DNA of 64,000 bases from Oxalobacter sp. (lineage in GTDB: Bacteria > Pseudomonadota > Gammaproteobacteria > Burkholderiales > Burkholderiaceae_D). Below are positions 12,476 through 19,640 of this stretch, piece after piece. Below the pieces are notes generated by a model. It made no database searches. It saw nothing but the letters and a program-made list of their open reading frames with translations, and had not been told where the DNA came from. The stretch's first letter is position 1. Each line of letters begins with the position of its first letter. The position numbers and the translations under genes were made by a program. The DNA lies in assembly GCA_018384065.1 (NCBI GenBank), contig JAHAYL010000002.1, positions 20,320-84,319 on the forward strand, given 5' to 3'.

Positions 12476-12778
12476 TCAATCCTGTAAAGGCGTTTCGCTT
12501 TCTTTATTATCCGCAAAGGAAACGATATTGAATACAGGCGGCTCTATAGGCTGATTCGTTATCATGTCGATTTCCTGACGTGGCTTGCCGTATGCCCGCT
12601 CTATGATGATAGCCGCCGCCCGCAGTGCTACATTCTCATTACAGGAATCTAGCAACGCTTCCAGCTTTTCCAGTGCCTTTGGTGTCTTTTCCCGGCAAGC
12701 CTTTACAAGGTCAAGTTCCTCTGCTGTCTGTCTCGGTCTGCCAGACGGATTGCCTGATTTCCCTTTTTCAAAAGCCAT
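12476..12778 (-). CDS. Small phage-type protein with GKSGNPSGRP motif
   Basis: About 100 residues from the ATG at 12778 (MAFEKGKSGNPSGRP), which has AAGGA 8 bases upstream. An in-frame ATG at 12808 overlaps the upstream gene stop by 4 bases and could be used instead. The N-terminal K-x-G-x-S-G-N-P-x-G-R-P motif is typical of a small phage and island family (DUF5681-like), some of whose members lie beside terminase genes. The rest is helical: KALEKLEALLDSCNENVALRAAAIIIERAYGKP, ending with PIEPPVFNIVSF. It shares layout with its neighbour at 12805, so the two are probably paralogues. A terminase-small-subunit-like role is only an inference. Confidence 0.7.
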   Translation of the reverse strand: MAFEKGKSGNPSGRPRQTAEELDLVKACREKTPKALEKLEALLDSCNENVALRAAAIIIERAYGKPRQEIDMITNQPIEPPVFNIVSFADNKESETPLQD

Positions 12779-12804
12779 TGTTTTTTCCTTGTTAGCAATG
12801 ATGG

Positions 12805-13158
12805 TCATTGTCTGCCATCTGCTTCTATGAAATGAACGTTGATTACAGGCGGCTGTATGGGTGTTTCATCCTTCCCGGTCATCTCAATGGTGCTGACTGG
12901 CCTGCCATATACTGTATCCCGGATTTCGGCAAAAGCCCTGACATTGCCATCCAATGCGGATTTGACAAGGGTAGCTGCCAATCTTTCTGCCCCGGTCAAT
13001 CCTTCGGAATCCTTGCCGTCCAGAACCGCCATCAGGCATTCCCTCAAATCTTTTTTTCTGCGTCTCGCTTCACCTGACGCAATGCCCCCGGCTTTTCCCT
13101 TCTTTCTCGCTTCGTTCTCGGTTCGAACAGGTGTAAGGTTGCTTTCGTTCATTTTCAA
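12805..13158 (-). CDS. Small phage-type protein, paralogue of the 12476 gene
   Basis: A 117-residue protein. The N-terminus ARKKGKAGGIASGEARRRKK is a glycine- and arginine-rich stretch like that of the next gene, followed by a helical part (GAERLAATLVKSALDGNVRAFAEIRDTVYGRP) and the ending PIQPPVINVHFIEADG. The motif YGRPVSTIEM corresponds to YGKPRQEIDM in the downstream gene, and PIQPPVINV to PIEPPVFNI, so the pair probably arose by duplication. Genes start and stop with short overlap, which indicates one transcript. Function unknown; DNA binding is suggested by the basic N-terminus. Confidence 0.68.
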   Translation of the reverse strand: MKMNESNLTPVRTENEARKKGKAGGIASGEARRRKKDLRECLMAVLDGKDSEGLTGAERLAATLVKSALDGNVRAFAEIRDTVYGRPVSTIEMTGKDETPIQPPVINVHFIEADGRQ

Positions 13159-13167
13159 TCCTTGCAG

Positions 13168-13560
13168 TTATCTTTGCATATAGCCTGAAATAAATGCGTC
13201 AACGGCAACGGCATCCGCCCCGGCTGTTTCTGCAAAATGCCTCGTTTCTTCCAGCAGTATCCTTGCCCGTTTCAGCTTGAAAGAGACAAGCCCGGATACC
13301 TTGCCCCATGCGTCTGTACTTATGACCGCCCGCAGTTTTTCCAGTTCCTCAGACTTGCTTTGTTTTCCGTCATGGCTTGATTCATAGCCCGCCCGGTACG
13401 CTTCTGCATTCCCGTCCATACCAAAATCAAAGCCAACAACCAAAGCCCTAGCCGTTTGTTCCTCAATGCCATCAGAAACAGCCGTGGCAACAGCCTTTTC
13501 TGTGCCAAAGTCCATAAATGCTTCAAAAGCCCTCGTTACCTTTTCTGTTGTAAGTTCCAT
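13168..13560 (-). CDS. Hypothetical protein of the integrative element
   Basis: A 130-residue soluble protein, rich in Ala, Glu and Lys (MELTTEKVTRAFEAFMDFGTE...), predicted helical. I do not recognise a family. The stretch ALVVGFDFGMDGNAEAYRAGY stands out. It is the first gene downstream of the four-palindrome region, so those palindromes probably control its transcription. It ends 9 bases before the next gene (13158), which places all three small genes in one leftward operon. Confidence 0.6.
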   Translation of the reverse strand: MELTTEKVTRAFEAFMDFGTEKAVATAVSDGIEEQTARALVVGFDFGMDGNAEAYRAGYESSHDGKQSKSEELEKLRAVISTDAWGKVSGLVSFKLKRARILLEETRHFAETAGADAVAVDAFISGYMQR

Positions 13561-13650
13561 GATTCAAGTCTTTCAAAAAAGCCCGCCCGCAATCTGCAAG
13601 ACAAATACCCCATAAAAAAACAATATACATATGGCATAGTCTATAAACTC

Positions 13651-13776
13651 CTACAGAAACTGTAGTTAGAAATATCCCAAAACTGTTATAAATCATGGGT
13701 TTTAACTACAGAAACTGTAGTTAGAAAAATTTGTAACTACAGAAACTGTAGGAGTTACGAGCTACAGAAACTGTAG
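13651..13776. repeat. Four copies of the palindrome CTACAGAAACTGTAG
   Basis: The 15-mer CTACAG-AAA-CTGTAG, a perfect 6-3-6 dyad, occurs four times without change at 13651-13665, 13706-13720, 13737-13751 and 13762-13776. Start-to-start distances are 55, 31 and 25 bases. In the second copy the dyad extends to TAACTACAG-AAA-CTGTAGTTA. The array lies in the gap between the winged-helix gene at 13805-14203 and the gene starting at 13560, all read leftward. It could be an operator array, a replication origin with iterons, or a packaging or transfer signal. The nearby winged-helix protein is the obvious candidate ligand. Confidence 0.9.
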
Positions 13777-13804
13777 CCGTTTAAAAATTTTTCCCGTTAG
13801 AAAA

Positions 13805-14203
13805 TCAAGGGGGCTTGTAGTATCCGACTTCTGGAAAATCCTTCGGATTCCAGTCTATGGGCAAATCTGGATTGATGATTGCATACCTGTTTGCCAGATG
13901 CTGTTTCTTTGCTCCTACAGCAATCAGGCGGATAAATCCCTTATCCCGCAATTCTTTCAAGCCCTTGGAAAGTGACAATTCACTGCCCACAATTCCAAGG
14001 TCATGTAACACGGAAAACGGTGCAATCAATTTTCCGTTGTTGCCACTTCTGTATGACATAAGCAAGTATTCATACAATTTTCTGGAAGTAGGAGTTAATC
14101 CCCAGAAAGCCGGGGCTTTTTGCAAGTCTTTAGACAGCGGCGAGAAAGGGAAGTTGTATTTCCCTTTCCTTTTCCGCCTTGCTTCTGTGGAATCAATGCC
14201 CAC
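13805..14203 (-). CDS. Winged-helix DNA-binding protein, possibly Rep-like
   Basis: A 132-residue protein starting with GTG at 14203, one base after the TGA of the preceding gene (TGATGTG), so it is probably translated by coupling. The N-terminus is basic (ARRKRKGKYNFPFSPLSKDL). A winged-helix domain follows: LTPTSRKLYEYLLMSYR, then APFSVLHDLGIVGSELSLSKGLKELRDKGFIRL, with the recognition helix and wing of the type seen in plasmid initiators and phage regulators. The protein ends just before the four-palindrome array, which may be its binding site. Either an autoregulator or an initiator of element replication; no test in the sequence separates these. Confidence 0.7.
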   Translation of the reverse strand: MGIDSTEARRKRKGKYNFPFSPLSKDLQKAPAFWGLTPTSRKLYEYLLMSYRSGNNGKLIAPFSVLHDLGIVGSELSLSKGLKELRDKGFIRLIAVGAKKQHLANRYAIINPDLPIDWNPKDFPEVGYYKPP

Positions 14204-14204
14204 A

Positions 14205-14537
14205 TCAAGCCCCAGCCTTTAAGAGTTTGTACCGCTTCCATCTTGCTGGATTTTTGTAACGGTTCTCGCCCTCTACCCATTCATCATAGAAAAGCCAGCC
14301 CCTCTGTCGTAACTCGCTCATCAAGGTGCGGAAACGGGTGCAGCCATGTTTTTGATGGGCTTCCCAATCAGTCAACCATTCGCCCCGCTTGAAAGCCTGA
14401 ATTACAGCTTCATCAGCGGTAAAGGCACTGCGTTTTCTGGTAGAATTGGCATCGGTATCTTTCGCCCTTGCTTGCTCGGAAACGACAGCGGGGGCATTTT
14501 CTTTTGTGGCATTGATGCCGTCATTGAGTTTTTCCAT
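14205..14537 (-). CDS. Winged helix-turn-helix protein (HTH_39-like)
   Basis: A 110-residue protein. The first 40 residues are polar and likely disordered. The rest has AVIQAFKRGEWLTDWEAH and CTRFRTLMSELRQRGW, followed by a short wing (LFYDEWVEGENRYKNPARWKRYKL). This pattern, with an LT-x-x-EA helix and an R-x-x-x-L-x-x-x-G recognition helix, is that of the helix-turn-helix proteins common in prophages (PF14090-like). It sits between alpA and the winged-helix gene, all leftward. Probably regulatory; the target is unknown. Confidence 0.7.
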   Translation of the reverse strand: MEKLNDGINATKENAPAVVSEQARAKDTDANSTRKRSAFTADEAVIQAFKRGEWLTDWEAHQKHGCTRFRTLMSELRQRGWLFYDEWVEGENRYKNPARWKRYKLLKAGA

Positions 14538-14547
14538 GACAGCCCTC

Positions 14548-14781
14548 TTATGCGATAGCAGCGGATTTTTCAGCCTGACGATTCAACCAATCATCAAGGT
14601 CAGATTGAAGCCATGCAACAGCACGCTTGCCAATCTTGATAGGCTTCGGAAAGTCCGGGTCAGTCCAGATTGAAAAATGACTTTTGCCAGTGATATGCCG
14701 TACTTCTGGCTCCCTTAAGAGACGGTTTCCGTTGTCGAAACTCTTACGGCTTTCTGTGTTTAGTTTGAGGATGGTAGCCAC
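14548..14781 (-). CDS. AlpA-family transcriptional regulator / excisionase
   Basis: A 77-residue protein with the MerR-like helix-turn-helix of the AlpA/excisionase group: LLREPEVRHITGKSHFSIW, DPDFPKPIKIGKRAVAW and LQSDLDDWLNRQ. Proteins of this family in P4-like elements activate integrase genes or act as recombination directionality factors. It is the usual partner of the integrase at 15920. It is read leftward, just before the two winged-helix genes. Confidence 0.88.
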   Translation of the reverse strand: MATILKLNTESRKSFDNGNRLLREPEVRHITGKSHFSIWTDPDFPKPIKIGKRAVAWLQSDLDDWLNRQAEKSAAIA

Positions 14782-14932
14782 AGCATTTCTCCCTTATTCA
14801 AGTTGAAAAATGTTTCAGCGGTTTCCCTGTGTAATCCACAGTCCTACGCTGTAATGGCTATGTATGTTATGACACGTTTTTTATTCAGTAACCGCCACGC
14901 CACGCCATGTTCCGCCATGGCGGATGTGGTTG
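14782..14932. other. Intergenic stretch with a GC-rich palindrome
   Basis: The gap between alpA and the 294-residue gene contains the perfect 12 bp palindrome CCGCCATGGCGG at 14912-14923, just after the stop codon of that gene, next to a GCCACGCCACGCCATG run. It may be a transcript end or a binding site; no T-run follows it in the leftward direction. Confidence 0.4.
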
Positions 14933-15817
14933 TTAAGATATCCGAAAGTCTTTTTTTGCTTTTGCGTAATACCTTTCCTCAGTCCTTTTAGAAATGTCAC
15001 ATTTTTTCATGGCATAGTTTTGGAATATTGTTCTTTCGCCCGGTATTTTATGATGGCCTAAATCGAAGAATTCCTTAACCAATTCGCTGTATTCTTTGTA
15101 CGCAACAAGCTTTATTTGTTGCAGACCCCGGCGGTTTTGAGGGGCGAGGCTGTCTACCATCAGCTTTTCAAGTTCTTCTGCTGGTATGACAAGCTCATCA
15201 AGGCTTCCAGACAATACAGGGAACAGTGCTTTTGGATTTTCGATGTTTTCTAGTTCTATGCCCAAGTCTGTGCGTCCATATGGAAAGATAACATTGGTTG
15301 CATAGGTCTTTTTCTTGCGGTTAATGCAACGATTTGGAATTTGATAAAGCCCGGTCAATTTATAACAACCATATCCGTTGGGGTTGTGTAACTTTGGGCG
15401 TACATCCTCTCTTTTTGTTTCATCCGTCTTTAGATTTTTGATATACCACTTGCCAGATATTGTTGTAATCGATGTTGGCAATAAAAGCCGTTTCGTCTGT
15501 GGCGCAATCCTTTCATATATAGGCTGATTTTTTTCTTGACGCTCTTTTAACAGTTTTTCAAATTCTTCTGCCGCCTCTTTCAAGTTCGGAAAAAGAGCAT
15601 CTAATACATTCTCCGGTATTGTTTCTTCTGGTTCATTTGGTAAAGAATTAAATTCTTCGTCATCAATGGAAATAGTCCCTTTTTGCCAGTCTCCGTTGTA
15701 TGGGTCTATATCAATGCAGAAAGCAATCTGCCCCATTCTGCCCATTATCAGAAGGTTGTCTATGTTTATGCCAGACTTCTCCGAAAAACCGGACAAGGTA
15801 TAAAACAACTGTTCCAT
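14933..15817 (-). CDS. Unknown 294-residue protein, possible element cargo
   Basis: A protein I do not recognise. The N-terminus MEQLFYTLSGFSEKSGINIDNLL leads into MGRMGQIAFCIDIDPYNGDW, then an acidic region, a basic middle (RLLLPTSITTISGKWYIKNL), a GYGCYKLTGLYQIPNRCINRKKK stretch with well spaced cysteines, and a C-terminal helical part ending KRTEERYYAKAKKDFRIS, which resembles a helix that could bind DNA. No signal peptide or membrane segment. Its base composition is clearly AT-richer than the host genes. It lies between alpA and the integrase, often a site of accessory genes in such islands, so a cargo function is possible. Confidence 0.6.
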   Translation of the reverse strand: MEQLFYTLSGFSEKSGINIDNLLIMGRMGQIAFCIDIDPYNGDWQKGTISIDDEEFNSLPNEPEETIPENVLDALFPNLKEAAEEFEKLLKERQEKNQPIYERIAPQTKRLLLPTSITTISGKWYIKNLKTDETKREDVRPKLHNPNGYGCYKLTGLYQIPNRCINRKKKTYATNVIFPYGRTDLGIELENIENPKALFPVLSGSLDELVIPAEELEKLMVDSLAPQNRRGLQQIKLVAYKEYSELVKEFFDLGHHKIPGERTIFQNYAMKKCDISKRTEERYYAKAKKDFRIS

Positions 15818-15919
15818 GATGTGCCTTTCATCATTCCCGCCTATGATTGGGACAGGGGCAACAGGATAGGCGTTTCCTGCTTTCTCTGCGTCCAGATAGC
15901 CCCTGTCTTAACCTGCCCT

Positions 15920-17170
15920 CTATGCGGCCTTGTCGCCCGCCTGCGGGATTTCCTGTTCCTTGATGCTGTCCAGATAGTCTGCCCACGCCTGCAACATTTC
16001 CCGCCTTTCTTCCATGTAATCCGCCCGGTGGTATGCCTGATTGGTCTGTCCCTTTTCAAGATGCGACAACTGCCGTTCAATCGCCTGACGGCTATAACCC
16101 TGTTCATCCAGCCATGAAGTAGCCAAAGCCCTGAATCCATGGACGGTCATCTTTCCGAAATATCCGCATCTGATAATCGGCTGCATGAGTGTCGTAACAC
16201 CCAACGGAGCATCCTTTCCCCTTGCCCAAGTGCTGAATACATAACGGCAACGCCCTGTAAGTCTGTGCAACTCTGTCAGAACAGCGATTGCCTGACGTGG
16301 CAACGGATAGACCTGTTCCCTGCGTTTCTTTGTGTTGTCAGCAGGAATTTTCCATAACCCGGCTTTCAGGTCGATATGTGACCATTCAGCGTTTATCAGT
16401 TCTCCCCTACGCATGAACAGCATCATCAGCAACCTTATGGCGGATTTAACCTGCAAGCCTGCTGTATCGTTCTCCAATGCTTTTAGCAAAGATGGCAATT
16501 CTTCAAGCCTTATTGTCTTTTGATGTGTTGTAACGTGTCTTTTCAGGATGTCGCGTGTTATAAGCTCAGAAGCAGGGTTTCTATCGGTCATGCCCAGAGA
16601 TATGGCATAGCTGAATACCCGAGCAAGATTGCTTTTTACGTGCCTTGCTAAATTTGCGCTTTTCTTTTCGATTGACAGCAGCAGATTTAAAACATCCCTT
16701 GCCGTAATGTCAGCAACAGGGATTAAACCGAGAACCGGGAAAATATGCAGTTTAAAAAGCCGTCCAGTATTTTCCAAAGTCGCCGGGACAACCTTGCCTG
16801 TTCTAGCTCGCAACCATTCAGCGGTTACATTCTCTAAAGTGGATTCTGTCCGCAACCGTTCTGCTAGCTCCTTTTCCTTGGCAACCCGGCGGGGGTCAAG
16901 ACCTTTTGCAATCTGTTTCCGCAGTTCCTGACGCTTCTGCCTTGCCTCTGCCAATGTAACAGCAGGGTATTCCCCCAACGTCATCAGGATAGGTTTGCCG
17001 TCCGCCAGCTTCGCTTTAAACCTGAAAACCTTTTTCCCTTTCGGTGACACTTCAAGATACAACCCTTGACCGTCAAAGGATGTAACAGGTTTGGTGGATG
17101 GTTTCAGGTTACGGATTGCCCTGTCTGTTAAGGGAATCACCTGCCTTTTGTCTGTTGCCGTGGTTGCCAT
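15920..17170 (-). CDS. P4-type tyrosine integrase
   Basis: A 416-residue site-specific recombinase. The N-terminal arm-binding domain (about residues 10-95) has LTDRAIRNLKPSTKPVTSFDG and GLYLEVSPKGKKVFRFKAK. The catalytic domain contains Arg at MRRGELINAEW (about 253-263), HGFR at 344-347, the second His in QLSHLEKG (370) and the nucleophile Tyr in HRADYMEERREML (385), so the active site looks complete. It should insert and, with AlpA, excise the element. It is read leftward from the right end, with its start close to the candidate right attachment repeat. Confidence 0.95.
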   Translation of the reverse strand: MATTATDKRQVIPLTDRAIRNLKPSTKPVTSFDGQGLYLEVSPKGKKVFRFKAKLADGKPILMTLGEYPAVTLAEARQKRQELRKQIAKGLDPRRVAKEKELAERLRTESTLENVTAEWLRARTGKVVPATLENTGRLFKLHIFPVLGLIPVADITARDVLNLLLSIEKKSANLARHVKSNLARVFSYAISLGMTDRNPASELITRDILKRHVTTHQKTIRLEELPSLLKALENDTAGLQVKSAIRLLMMLFMRRGELINAEWSHIDLKAGLWKIPADNTKKRREQVYPLPRQAIAVLTELHRLTGRCRYVFSTWARGKDAPLGVTTLMQPIIRCGYFGKMTVHGFRALATSWLDEQGYSRQAIERQLSHLEKGQTNQAYHRADYMEERREMLQAWADYLDSIKEQEIPQAGDKAA

Positions 17171-17187
17171 AAGCGTATATGCCCCTG

Positions 17188-17249
17188 TTTAGAGTATAAA
17201 AAATTTTTCGCTTTCTGCTTCTATACCATCTTTTATACTCTTTATACCC
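17188..17249. repeat. Candidate right attachment / integrase-binding repeats
   Basis: The stretch upstream of the integrase start holds TTTTATACTCTTT (17231-17243), overlapped by TCTTTATACCC (17239-17249), and an inverted relative AGAGTATAAAA near 17191. The first two recur exactly at the left end of the element (12044 and 12031). They may mark the crossover site, integrase arm sites, or both. Confidence 0.4.
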
Positions 17250-17283
17250 TAATGTTGCAATACTCTCCAAAACGGTATAGACT

Positions 17284-17310
17284 AAAAAAGCCTTGATTTA
17301 CAAGGCTTTT
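17284..17310 (-). terminator. Intrinsic terminator after the bamE-like gene
   Basis: AAAAGCCTTG and CAAGGCTTTT form a 10 bp stem with an ATTTA loop; read leftward it is followed by a run of T. It lies 46 bases past the bamE-like stop and probably ends that transcript before the integrative element. Confidence 0.85.
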
Positions 17311-17355
17311 CGTATGATTAAAGATGATTAAAAACTAGCATGTTTGTTTTACTCA

Positions 17356-18972
17356 TTATTGGATATTCCCAATCTGTTTAAGGTTTGGTGATTCTGGAAC
17401 CATCTTGTCAGTACGTCTTGGAATACTGATGGATTCAAACTTCTTGATACTGTCATAGGTCAGGTTCTTGACACCTTCTCCCTCTTCCACATCATCATAA
17501 GCATGCAATGCCCGCAGCATCGCATCACGGTTCGCCATCCATTCAGAACGTTTCTCTTCAGAAACAGCACCCTCAATAGGTTCCTGTACCATTGAAGGCC
17601 TGAATGCGCTGATAGGACGCAGGGAACCAAGCTGACCGCCACCATATGTTCCAGTACGGTAAGAAGGCAGGCTCTGATAATCCACAACCTGTTCTGCACC
17701 GTCTTCCCCTTTGATTTCTGGCACAGCAATAGATATATCCTTAGGCGTCCATGTTGTCTGTCGGGCAATAGGTTTCACACCTGGTAACGGACGGGAAGGT
17801 TTACCAGTCTTGGAAACCCGTCCTGGGACATAATCCGGTCTATGGACATCTGGCTCTCCGCCTGTCGTCCTGACTGGCGCGATTGATGGCAACTGTCGTT
17901 CAAGTTCTTCTGGTGTCGGTGTTCCAGCGGCCCCTGCCTCAAGCGGTGTTGGAGAATGTCCTGGCTGGAAATCCCCTGTCATATGATGGTCTGTTGAAGC
18001 CAGTCCATCTTTCTTTGGTTTATCCATGGACTCATCATCAGAGGTAATCTGATTGAGATATTCAATCTCTTCTGGCAAAGTATCATGCTTCACACTTTCG
18101 ACAACACCATCTTGATTGAAGAAAACCGCAACACGGTAAGTCGTCAGTGCACCATTCTTCTTCAGCAGACGGAACGGGTAATCCCAACGGTTCGCATGGA
18201 ACATATCCATCAACAGAGGTGTTCCCAAGGCGAAACGCACCTGTTCTTTCGTCATTCCCGGCTGCAGGCGGTTCAGCATTTCTGCAGAGATAAAGTTGCC
18301 CTGCTGCTGGTTCACCCGGTAAGGCGTAAAGAAAATCATCCATTTCTTGACAGGTCTTGGCGGTGAATTCAGCAGGACTTCCTCTTTCTCACCCCGGTCG
18401 GCATTGCCATAGGCACTGTAAGTGATTGACCGGCGTTCCGGTGCGTGGAATTCAGGGACAATTTCCAGCGGCCGCCTTTCTTCCTGCCCAGAAACACTCA
18501 CTTCTTTCACTTCTGGAATCTCGGTATTGATCCGTTCTGGCTCAACAGGCTTCACAATGGATTCAGTGCGCCCTGTTTCTGCAGGAGCAGGCACAGGAAC
18601 AACAGGCTGGACTACTTTTTCTGTGACATCCCTGGCAATGGTTTCCGAAGACTGTTTTCCTGAAACCGCCTGCTCTGCTGGCAATGTCCGCTCCTCTATA
18701 GGCTTTTTTACAGCCTGTATCTGTTCTTCTGCACGCCTGTGGGATTCTGCCAGAATGCGTTCTTTCTCCTGACGTTCTTTCAACGCCTGTTCTTCACGCA
18801 GTTTCTGTTCATCTGCCTCAATCGCCGCAATCACTGTCCTGTCATCATCGACCGGCGTATCCTCATCAATCAGAGGATTCTTCGACGCGCACCCAAACAG
18901 CGCCGCTGCTGCTGAAACCAACAGCAGGGACGTCCGGATAAAACGCCACAGACTATCTCGTTTTTCACGCAT
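17356..18972 (-). CDS. Oversized BamE/OmlA-domain lipoprotein
   Basis: From the ATG at 18972 the product has about 538 residues, several times the usual BamE length. A signal segment ends in the lipobox LFGC (Cys 28). Residues about 40-195 are charged and proline/valine rich (a coiled-coil-like EEQALKERQEKERI part, then PVVPVPAPAE). The BamE domain is at about 210-300: GNFISAEMLNRLQPGMTKEQV, FALGTPLLMDMFHANRWDYPF and TYRVAVFFNQDGVVESV. A further 240 residues follow, with no known fold. BamE supports the Bam complex that inserts outer-membrane proteins. It is divergent from fur, the usual arrangement in Burkholderiales. Confidence 0.85.
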   Translation of the reverse strand: MREKRDSLWRFIRTSLLLVSAAAALFGCASKNPLIDEDTPVDDDRTVIAAIEADEQKLREEQALKERQEKERILAESHRRAEEQIQAVKKPIEERTLPAEQAVSGKQSSETIARDVTEKVVQPVVPVPAPAETGRTESIVKPVEPERINTEIPEVKEVSVSGQEERRPLEIVPEFHAPERRSITYSAYGNADRGEKEEVLLNSPPRPVKKWMIFFTPYRVNQQQGNFISAEMLNRLQPGMTKEQVRFALGTPLLMDMFHANRWDYPFRLLKKNGALTTYRVAVFFNQDGVVESVKHDTLPEEIEYLNQITSDDESMDKPKKDGLASTDHHMTGDFQPGHSPTPLEAGAAGTPTPEELERQLPSIAPVRTTGGEPDVHRPDYVPGRVSKTGKPSRPLPGVKPIARQTTWTPKDISIAVPEIKGEDGAEQVVDYQSLPSYRTGTYGGGQLGSLRPISAFRPSMVQEPIEGAVSEEKRSEWMANRDAMLRALHAYDDVEEGEGVKNLTYDSIKKFESISIPRRTDKMVPESPNLKQIGNIQ

Positions 18973-19082
18973 GTCGAAAATGAACCTTAACAGTAATTTA
19001 TTGAGCAGATTCTGCAAAAGCTATATGATAAAGCAGATAACCGTAAAGAACCAATTTTGAAACAGAAAGGCTCTTCAAAATA

Positions 19083-19502
19083 ATGAGTGCCAAACCCAGT
19101 GACCTGAAAGCAACCGGATTGAAAGCAACCCTGCCACGCTTGAAAATCCTCGATATTTTCCAGAAAAACGCTTCAAGCCATCTCAGTGCGGAAGATGTCT
19201 ATCGTCGGCTACTGGCAGAAAACCAGGATATCGGACTTGCCACTGTTTACCGTGTCCTCACTCAATTCGAACAGGCGGGCATATTATCACGGAATTATTT
19301 TGAGACAGGTAAAGCTGTCTATGAACTTAATGAAGGCACCCACCACGACCATATTGTCTGCATCAGCTGTGGCCGTGTCGAAGAATTCCAGGATGCGGAC
19401 ATTGAACGCCACCAGCAGGAAGTCGCAGCACGGATGAACTATGAGCTCGTTGACCATAATCTTGCCCTCTATGGCCGATGCAGTGCGTGCCGGCAGAAAT
19501 AA
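19083..19502 (+). CDS. fur: Ferric uptake regulator
   Basis: A 139-residue metal-dependent repressor. The winged-helix part is [28 protein letters not shown] and [20 protein letters not shown]; the metal-binding part has [16 protein letters not shown] and the C-terminal CSACRQK. It is likely to control iron genes such as feo and tonB in this window. Divergent from the bamE-like gene, as in related genomes. Length and motifs are normal. Confidence 0.96.
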   Translation: MSAKPSDLKATGLKATLPRLKILDIFQKNASSHLSAEDVYRRLLAENQDIGLATVYRVLTQFEQAGILSRNYFETGKAVYELNEGTHHDHIVCISCGRVEEFQDADIERHQQEVAARMNYELVDHNLALYGRCSACRQK

Positions 19503-19525
19503 ACTTACTGTTCCACATCCAACAG

Positions 19526-19560
19526 AAAGTCCGTGATTCCACTATCACGGACTTTTTCTT
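19526..19560 (+). terminator. Intrinsic terminator of fur
   Basis: GTCCGTGAT and ATCACGGAC form a 9 bp stem, extended by A-T pairs, followed by TTTTTCTTTT, 24 bases after the fur stop. Confidence 0.9.
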
Positions 19561-19640
19561 TTCCCTTCTTTACCAAAGCACCCTTAAACCCTGTCCATCA
19601 AAGCAATACAATAGTTCAAAAAATCTCAGGCTTTACAAAC

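Larger units (their letters stand above)
12031..17249. mobile_element. Compact integrative element (satellite-like) between dapB and bamE-like gene
   Basis: About 5.2 kb of AT-rich DNA separating dapB from the bamE-like gene, two genes that are adjacent in related genomes. It carries a P4-type tyrosine integrase at its right end, an AlpA-type regulator, two winged-helix proteins, an array of four palindromes, a run of small phage-like genes and one rightward small gene at the left end. No capsid, tail, portal, large terminase or conjugation gene is present. Short direct repeats occur at both ends (TCTTTATACCC at 12031 and 17239; TTTTATACTCTTT at 12044 and 17231). The boundaries are estimates. 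The gene set suggests a phage satellite or a minimal genomic island; no insertion into a tRNA gene is seen. Confidence 0.75.

Noticed and set aside
17188..17249. A tRNA gene as the insertion target of the integrase
   Set aside because: No cloverleaf or CCA end lies next to the element on either side; the site looks intergenic.
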